Assembly: GCF_000020645.1 (NCBI RefSeq)
Contig: NC_011060.1
Coordinates: 1 to 64,000, forward strand
From: Pelodictyon phaeoclathratiforme BU-1
Lineage (GTDB): Bacteria; Bacteroidota; Chlorobiia; Chlorobiales; Chlorobiaceae
Length of the DNA stretch: 64,000 nt
Direction: 5' to 3'
Made by a program: the position numbers and the translations under genes. The notes under the pieces are model-generated. The model was given only the letters and a program-made list of their open reading frames with translations, did no database searches and was not told the DNA's origin. This document shows positions 59,185 to 64,000 of the stretch, piece by piece (within the stretch, counting starts at the first letter, position 1; the number at the start of each line of letters is the position of its first letter).

Positions 59185-59274
59185 TCAAGCGGCTTTGCCA
59201 CTTCTTTGGATCCCGGGATGTATTTCATCGACATCCTGTTGTGCTTCCGGTGCGATGATGAGTTCAGCGGACAT
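59185..59274 (-). pseudogene. Truncated RelE/ParE-type toxin
   Basis: Starting at ATG 59274, the minus strand encodes MSAELIIAPEAQQDVDE, the typical start of ParE/RelE toxins, and then diverges to IHPGIQRSGKAA and a stop at residue 30. The remaining 65-70 residues expected for the family are absent. Its start overlaps the end of the antitoxin gene by 11 bases, the normal arrangement, so this was once an intact pair. Confidence 0.6.
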
Positions 59275-59488
59275 AACGGCTTCGTGCCCTGAGTTTTACC
59301 TCGGCCCAAGAAAGTCCCGAAGCCGGGTTGTTCGCCAAATTAGCTTTTCGTCGAGCCAACTCCTTCTTTTGCCATTCATATACAGGAACCTCTGATGGGG
59401 TCATCGCCAGATCATCCCAAAGGTCTTCTACCAGTTGAAGCTTCTCTGGTGGACTCAGATCAAACACAGAAACAGTATTGGTATTCAT
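59264..59488 (-). CDS. RelB-type addiction-module antitoxin
   Basis: A 74-residue antitoxin of the TIGR02574-type addiction-module family. It begins NTNTVSVFDLSPPEKLQLVEDLWDDLA and continues SEVPVYEWQKKELARRKANLANNPASGLSWAEVKLR. Both blocks are family hallmarks. Its cognate toxin just downstream is truncated, so the antitoxin may be a leftover or act in anti-addiction. No helix-turn-helix is visible. Confidence 0.8.
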   Translation of the reverse strand: MNTNTVSVFDLSPPEKLQLVEDLWDDLAMTPSEVPVYEWQKKELARRKANLANNPASGLSWAEVKLRARSRYVR

Positions 59489-59885
59489 TGTTACCCCAGC
59501 GGTTCAGCGATGTTTTTGCAGGTTGATATGGAAAAAGCTGATGCGTAATGAATAAACAGGCAGTTGTTTGTCTACTCATTTGAAATTGAGACCATGGGCC
59601 TGACTGAATATATACTGGCGAAGGTGTACCTCCATTTTCTGGCATGGCATTACTTAACGATAAAATTTACATATTTTTTCATGATGCCCAAAGCCCTCGA
59701 ATTTCATGCTATGAATAACCATGCGCCTACGTGCTTGTTGATGACACAGGTACGGTATTGCTGGCCTACAGTGCATTTTTGCGCATATCAATTAAACAGA
59801 GTGCTGCGGTCAAGATATCCCTTGTTCACGAGGGTCGTTTCAACCAATCTTGTTGAAACATTGAATCACTATAGGACTTATTCCT
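59489..59885. other. Gene-poor stretch left of the polyferredoxin gene
   Basis: About 400 AT-rich bases with only short frames and no recognised families. It may contain decayed gene pieces. Confidence 0.4.
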
Positions 59886-59951
59886 CGAAGCTCTGCTTCG
59901 TGATAGAATTCTTAAACATAAACTCATACCCCGTAGCTCTGCTGCGGGGTA
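59886..59951. repeat. Pair of REP-like hairpins
   Basis: Two stem-loops share the loop CTCTG: CGAAG/CTTCG at 59886-59900 and TACCCCGTAG/CTGCGGGGTA at 59927-59951. Elements of this form with GC-rich stems followed by GTTGATT recur in many genomes as REP-like or RAYT-associated sequences; no transposase is present nearby. Confidence 0.5.
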
Positions 59952-60143
59952 GTTGATTGCTCACACTAATGACCATGATTCGTTGTCCAAGGGATACCTT
60001 TTGGTTGCCACGCTCTTTGCCGTGTTCCAATTGATGCTTTTCATTTCGATTTATCACAATGTGTGCAGTTTGGCAATGGCACACAACTTGTTTTTGCATG
60101 TGGTAAAGTGCTGCGCATAACCTGCGGCGCACGCCTTTCCTTG

Positions 60144-61208
60144 TCAGACTGCAGTCTGGCTGTCAGGTTGATGCGCCTGTTGGGCAGACCTTTTCGAGGC
60201 TGGCTTTATTACGCGAAGGTAGTCGGAGGAGGAGAGGCTCGGGCCCATCTTCGTGCCCAGCACCTCTTCTGGACACACGCTCGTGCACGTCAGACAGAGC
60301 ACGCACTCTGTCGACAAGACTGGCTTGCCCTCCTGCACGTAGCGCATGACGTCGATGTCCATCGGGCAGTTGACCGTACACTTGGTACAGCGGGTGCACC
60401 TGTCGTTCTTCGGTGCGATTCGTGTCATCGAAACACTCGCTGACGGCTTGAGGAACCCGACGATAGGACAGACGTACTTGCAGAATGCACGGTTGTCCTT
60501 CAAGACGACCGCGAGCACGATTCCCGAGCCAAAGTAGAGTAGATTGCCGATAAGGAACCACCACATCTCCGGAATCATGAACATGCTGGTGTACTGTGGT
60601 GTATCGGTCTGGATCGCCTCTTTGTAGATCACGATTCCGTGCTGGCTCTCGACGGTGTAGCCGAAGATGAACACCAGACTCGCGACGAGTCCGAGAGCAA
60701 GTGCAAAGTGGAGATAGCGCAGGTGTCCCCAGCGTCCCGGAACCCGTCCGGGGGACATCTTCCAAGGCAGGAGGTCGAGTACGGCGGCTGTCCAGCATGC
60801 CCACCCGCACCAGCCTCTGTTGAAGAAGATGGGTCCGACGATCTTGGCTACGAAGTAATGGATAGCAGCGGCTTGGAAAACACCAGCGAAGACCATGAAC
60901 CAGAAACCCTCGATCTCCATATTCTCCGGCACGATGACGCCGAAGCTCAAGTAGATCAGCCCGCAGCCCAGCCCGAAGAAGAGGTATCCGCCCACCAAGA
61001 CCTGTGACAACCTTCGCGCCCAAGGCTTCTTGTCTCTGGGGAGCAGAGGCCAGAGACCCATCCCGAGCGAGATCGAAAGCCCGATTATCGCGAAGTTGAT
61101 AAGATAGAAGGGCTGATCGAACGCCTGCCAGAACCCGATGGCCACAGTAGTGAACACAGCCATCATGAGGAACATCAACTTGAATTCGGCCAACTTCGGT
61201 CTGATCAT
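60144..61208 (-). CDS. Membrane polyferredoxin (NapH/CcoG-like 4Fe-4S protein)
   Basis: A 354-residue inner-membrane electron-transfer protein with about six helices. It has a conserved cysteine segment between helices (WCGWACWTAAVLDLLP), a CKYVCP pair, and two C-terminal 4Fe-4S motifs, CTRCTKCTVNCPMD and CVLCLTCTSVCPEEV. It resembles NapH, NosR or CcoG-type proteins that pass quinol electrons to periplasmic or cytoplasmic acceptors, but no partner enzyme is adjacent. ATG 61208 with GGAG eight bases upstream is chosen over an in-frame start at 61292. The gene is visibly more GC-rich than both flanks, and an overlapping 360-codon frame reflects biased third positions, suggesting recent transfer. 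Confidence 0.85.
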   Translation of the reverse strand: MIRPKLAEFKLMFLMMAVFTTVAIGFWQAFDQPFYLINFAIIGLSISLGMGLWPLLPRDKKPWARRLSQVLVGGYLFFGLGCGLIYLSFGVIVPENMEIEGFWFMVFAGVFQAAAIHYFVAKIVGPIFFNRGWCGWACWTAAVLDLLPWKMSPGRVPGRWGHLRYLHFALALGLVASLVFIFGYTVESQHGIVIYKEAIQTDTPQYTSMFMIPEMWWFLIGNLLYFGSGIVLAVVLKDNRAFCKYVCPIVGFLKPSASVSMTRIAPKNDRCTRCTKCTVNCPMDIDVMRYVQEGKPVLSTECVLCLTCTSVCPEEVLGTKMGPSLSSSDYLRVIKPASKRSAQQAHQPDSQTAV

Positions 61209-61815
61209 GGTGCTGACTCCTTGAAGGGCGGTGCTCCTGAAACACCTAAACCGCAGATTTTTGAGATGAAACCTATATAATACGTCAGTCAAAAACTACT
61301 CAGAACGCTGCCAACCGCTTTCACATAATTTGCGTAAATCTCTTAGAGCTTGTTCGTGAATAAATCGAATGGCACTTGAACGCTAAAATAGCATCAGTTT
61401 TACCAACTATTTTTCATTTTTGATACTGTTGCTATAGAGGCGAACATGCAACGCTGCCTGAAATAATTCCAGTAATTTCGTACCGTGTTGTAATGGTTGA
61501 AGCACTACAGCCGACATTAAAACCGTGTGCGAATGAGCAATCATCTCATTTTTTCTCATCGCTTGTCTTGTAACCAACAACAGCCTGATGAAAGTATAGC
61601 GAAATAATGGAAGGCCATCAAAAAAAATAGCGCGATAACTATCCGATAACTACTCCCTAAAGCGCCTGTTTTCAACAATCTTGTGTTACAAGAAAGCGGG
61701 ATGTAATCTGATCGTGGACGCTACATGTGATATGTGATTATACAGACCTGAACGCACAGTTCTGATTAACGGTAACCTCTTTATTTTCAGCGGATAAAAG
61801 CTGTATAGCACAAAA
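61209..61815. other. Gene-free stretch right of the polyferredoxin gene
   Basis: About 600 AT-rich bases without a recognised gene or RNA. With the gap to the left it isolates the polyferredoxin gene. Confidence 0.45.
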
Positions 61816-61840
61816 ACACCCCTTGCAGGTGTGCTTTTGG
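61811..61840 (-). terminator. Terminator after the DHA2 exporter
   Basis: On the minus strand ACACC (61832-61828) pairs with GGTGT (61820-61816), followed by TTTTTG. It lies 19 bases past the stop of the exporter gene. The stem is short. Confidence 0.5.
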
Positions 61841-61858
61841 CGACTTATACGATAATGG

Positions 61859-63478
61859 TCAATGTGCCGACGACAGATCTACAGGCTCCTTTTTCTGTAT
61901 CCTGATCAGGAGCAGCAGCGGCAGGCAAACCGTAAAGAGGAATGCTATCAGCATGAAGGCGTCCATGTAGGCAAGGTGGTAGCTCTGGGCTGTGAGGGTT
62001 CCTTCAAGCGCTTTGAGTGCGACGGTTTCTGCTCCGGCTGGTGATAGCCCGCCCCGGATTGTGGCGGCCTGTTGCAGCAGGTTGATCCTTTCTGCGGCTG
62101 CCGGGTCGTAGGGAGAGAGGTGGCTGAGCAGCTCCACCCTGTGTGTTGCCATGCGGTTGGTGATGTAGGTGTTGGTGAGGGCGATGCCGAATGATCCGCC
62201 GAGCTGGCGCACCATGTTGTTGAGTCCGGTGGCCTGCCCGATATCTTTGCCGTGCAGCCCTGATACGGCAAGCATGGTGACGGGAATGAAGATGAATCCG
62301 AGCGCCACACCGCGCACAAGCAGTATCCAGAAGAAGTTGGATGAGCCGGACTGCATGGTCTGCTGGCTGAGTTCAAAGCAGAAGAAAATAAAGGCGCTCA
62401 TGCCAACGGCCATGAGTAATTTTGGTGAAACCCCCCGTTGCAGGGCGATGCCGAGGGGGAGGGAGATAATGCCGGTGACCATGGCGCTTGGAAAGAGTAC
62501 CTCCCCGGTCAGCAGTGCGGTAAAGCCGAGCAGTCGCTGCACAAAGACTGGAAAGACGAAGAGTGAGCCATAGAGGCCGTAACCGACAATAAAGGTGAGC
62601 ACTGCCGCAATGGCGAGGTTTTTGCTCCGGGCCAGGACGCGCAGATCGACGGCGGGCTCTTTGGTGTGCAGTTCCCAGAAGACAAATGCAAGGAGGGCTG
62701 CCACAGCAATGAAGGTGAAAATGGTGATATAGGGTGTGTCAAACCAGTCTTTCGATTGACCTCGTTCAAGGATGAATTGCAGTGAGCCGATACCGACGGC
62801 GAGAAGTCCGATGCCCGTCCAGTCGATTGTTGTCACGGCATGGCGTCCCTTTGGTTCTCTGAGATAGGTGAAGGATGACCATGCGGCAAGAAGCCCGACC
62901 GGAATGTTGACGAAAAAGCACCATTCCCACGAAAGGTAGTCAACCAGATAGCCTCCAAGCAGCGGGCCGATGGTGGGCCCGAGCACGAGCCCCATGGAGA
63001 AGATGCCGGTTGCCTTGCCCCGCTCTTCAGGGCGGTAGGTTTCGTAGAGGATGGCCTGTGAGGTTGGCAGAAGCGCACCGCCGCCGAGTCCCTGAATGAA
63101 GCGGAAGAAGACCAGTGCCCAGATGTCGGTTGCCAGGCCGCAAAAGAGCGATGCAAGGGTAAAGAGCAGGATGGAGCCGATATAGTAGTTCCGTCGCCCA
63201 AGCAGATTGCCGAGAAACCCGGAGAGGGGAATGACAATGACGTTGGCGATGGCATAGCTGGTGACCACCCATGAGACATCCTCGATGCTTGCGCCAAGGT
63301 TTCCGCTGATCTGCGTGATGGCGACGTTGACAATGGTGGTGTCGATCAGCTCCAGCATGGCTGAAACGATAACCGTCAGGGTTATGATGATTTTGCGCAG
63401 TCCGGTGTCGTAGGTCTGGGCTGTGTTCGGCAGCATTGCCGCTACCGATGTGCCTTTCTGTTGTTCTGGTCGAGCCAT
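61859..63478 (-). CDS. DHA2-family (EmrB/QacA) drug exporter
   Basis: A 539-residue major facilitator with 14 predicted helices. DHA2 signatures include LDTTIVNVAITQISGNLGASIEDVSWVVTSYAIANVIVIPL. They also include GFLGNLLGRRNYYIGSILLFTLASLFCGLA, FFRFIQGLGGGALLPTSQAILYETYRPEERGKA and GLVLGPTIGPLLGGYLVD (motif C of antiporters). It starts 21 bases after the HlyD-type gene, forming an EmrAB-like pair that exports toxic compounds, perhaps with a TolC-type channel encoded beyond the window. Confidence 0.93.
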   Translation of the reverse strand: MARPEQQKGTSVAAMLPNTAQTYDTGLRKIIITLTVIVSAMLELIDTTIVNVAITQISGNLGASIEDVSWVVTSYAIANVIVIPLSGFLGNLLGRRNYYIGSILLFTLASLFCGLATDIWALVFFRFIQGLGGGALLPTSQAILYETYRPEERGKATGIFSMGLVLGPTIGPLLGGYLVDYLSWEWCFFVNIPVGLLAAWSSFTYLREPKGRHAVTTIDWTGIGLLAVGIGSLQFILERGQSKDWFDTPYITIFTFIAVAALLAFVFWELHTKEPAVDLRVLARSKNLAIAAVLTFIVGYGLYGSLFVFPVFVQRLLGFTALLTGEVLFPSAMVTGIISLPLGIALQRGVSPKLLMAVGMSAFIFFCFELSQQTMQSGSSNFFWILLVRGVALGFIFIPVTMLAVSGLHGKDIGQATGLNNMVRQLGGSFGIALTNTYITNRMATHRVELLSHLSPYDPAAAERINLLQQAATIRGGLSPAGAETVALKALEGTLTAQSYHLAYMDAFMLIAFLFTVCLPLLLLIRIQKKEPVDLSSAH

Positions 63479-63499
63479 GCGTCTATGAGAGCTATAAAT

Positions 63500-64000
63500 T
63501 TATTTGACCTTTATCTCGACTACAACGTTCATGCCGGCGGAGAGTGGGCGGCTTTTGTCGGGCTTTTCGGTCAAGATGATTTTTACCGGAATACGCTGGG
63601 TGACCTTCACAAAGTTTCCGCTTGCGTTATCGGGGGGCAGCAGTGCGAATTGTGCGCCGGTGCCTGAAGAGAGCGACTCCACCTTTCCCTTGAACTCTTT
63701 GCCGGGGTATGCGTCAACCTTGATGGTGACCGGCAGTCCGGGAGCTATTTTGTCGAGCTGGGTCTCCTTGAAATTGGCTACAATCCAGAGATCGTTGCTT
63801 CCTACAAGAGCGATAAGCTGCTGGCCGGGGGCTACGTATTGCCCCGGCTGGACACTTTTTTTTGCAACGTGACCGGAGGCAGGAGCGGTAATGGTGGTGT
63901 ACGATAATTGAAGCTCAGCCTGGCGCAACTCGGCTTCGCGTTTTTTTACCTCAGCTTTTTGCAGGGGCACCAAGGCAAGCGATGCCTGGTACTGGTTTCC
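63500..64000 (-). CDS. HlyD/EmrA-type membrane fusion protein (5' end outside window)
   Basis: The C-terminal part of a periplasmic adaptor for the adjacent DHA2 exporter. It runs off the right edge, with the frame open to base 64000. The visible 166 residues include the coiled-coil end (KAEVKKREAELRQAELQLSYTTITAPASGHVAKKSVQPGQYVAPGQQLIALV) with the lipoyl half-motif. The beta-barrel follows (LWIVANFKETQLDKIAPGLPVTIKVDAYPGKEFKGKVESLSSGTG). These are EmrA/VceA-like features. Confidence 0.9.
   Translation of the reverse strand, partial: GNQYQASLALVPLQKAEVKKREAELRQAELQLSYTTITAPASGHVAKKSVQPGQYVAPGQQLIALVGSNDLWIVANFKETQLDKIAPGLPVTIKVDAYPGKEFKGKVESLSSGTGAQFALLPPDNASGNFVKVTQRIPVKIILTEKPDKSRPLSAGMNVVVEIKVK

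Noticed and set aside
59489..60143. Degenerate insertion sequence flanking the polyferredoxin gene
   Set aside because: No transposase fragment or terminal inverted repeat pair could be identified around the gene.
60163..61245. A second long open frame of 360 codons on the same strand as the polyferredoxin gene
   Set aside because: It is arginine- and histidine-rich with no domain, and arises from GC-biased third positions of the real gene in another frame.
1..64000. CRISPR arrays, rRNA genes and prophage
   Set aside because: No regularly spaced repeats, rRNA-like sequence or phage structural genes were seen.

Overview
The window looks like the start of a green sulfur bacterium (Chlorobiaceae) chromosome, written from dnaA. 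Supporting evidence: dnaA-oriC-dnaN-recF at the left edge, parS-type sites nearby, a chlorophyll-type geranylgeranyl reductase, flavocytochrome c sulfide dehydrogenase, and a complete sat-aprBA-qmoABC operon for oxidising sulfite to sulfate. The combination fits the Chlorobium/Pelodictyon group; the species cannot be fixed from sequence alone.

Layout. 1-4290: replication initiation (dnaA, a probable oriC with several DnaA boxes, dnaN, recF, a DUF721 gene). 4331-10001 (minus): a flavodiiron protein, a family B DNA polymerase, and mnmG, with one perfect and one near-perfect parS palindrome. 10460-12978: a sulfur-oxidation cassette made of SoxY-like and SoxZ-like carrier proteins plus FccA and FccB. 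13137-17384: secD, secF and a periplasmic SurA-type foldase. 17373-21158 (minus): gyrB, yraN, rnhB and a DUF2461 gene. 21238-22560: accessory DNA with a hicAB module and restriction-enzyme debris. 22598-26938: RNase E/G, dapD and a C-terminal processing protease. 26929-30237 (minus): glyS, bchP/chlP and a membrane protein that resembles the cyanobacterial DUF2499 and DUF3593 (Ycf49-like) families. 30497-32229: a DsrE-like protein, a CxxCxxCC protein and a small zinc-ribbon protein.

32299-42779 (minus) is the sulfur-energy core. Sat, AprB, AprA, QmoA, QmoB and QmoC together oxidise sulfite through APS to sulfate, conserve ATP and pass electrons to quinone. A YeiH-type transporter annotated in other genomes as a sulfate exporter lies just upstream. 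The operon has a good sigma70-like promoter and three internal hairpins. With SoxYZ/FccAB about 25 kb away, and a DsrE-like protein, much of the sulfide-to-sulfate route is represented here, although dsrAB and the main sox cluster are not.

43098-50814: an unknown protein, clpS, LD-carboxypeptidase, atpDC, tRNA-Thr(CGU), a TlpA-like thioredoxin, GTP-dependent PEP carboxykinase, dodecin and a SWIM protein paired with a SNF2 helicase (to 53843). 54217-64000 is more accessory: a YaaH-family transporter, an MFS exporter, an MqsR-like/MqsA-Panacea toxin-antitoxin pair, gene remnants, a SEC-C protein, a RelB-type antitoxin with a truncated toxin, a compositionally distinct polyferredoxin membrane gene in gene-poor DNA, and an EmrAB-like exporter cut by the window end.

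No rRNA, CRISPR array or intact insertion sequence was seen.
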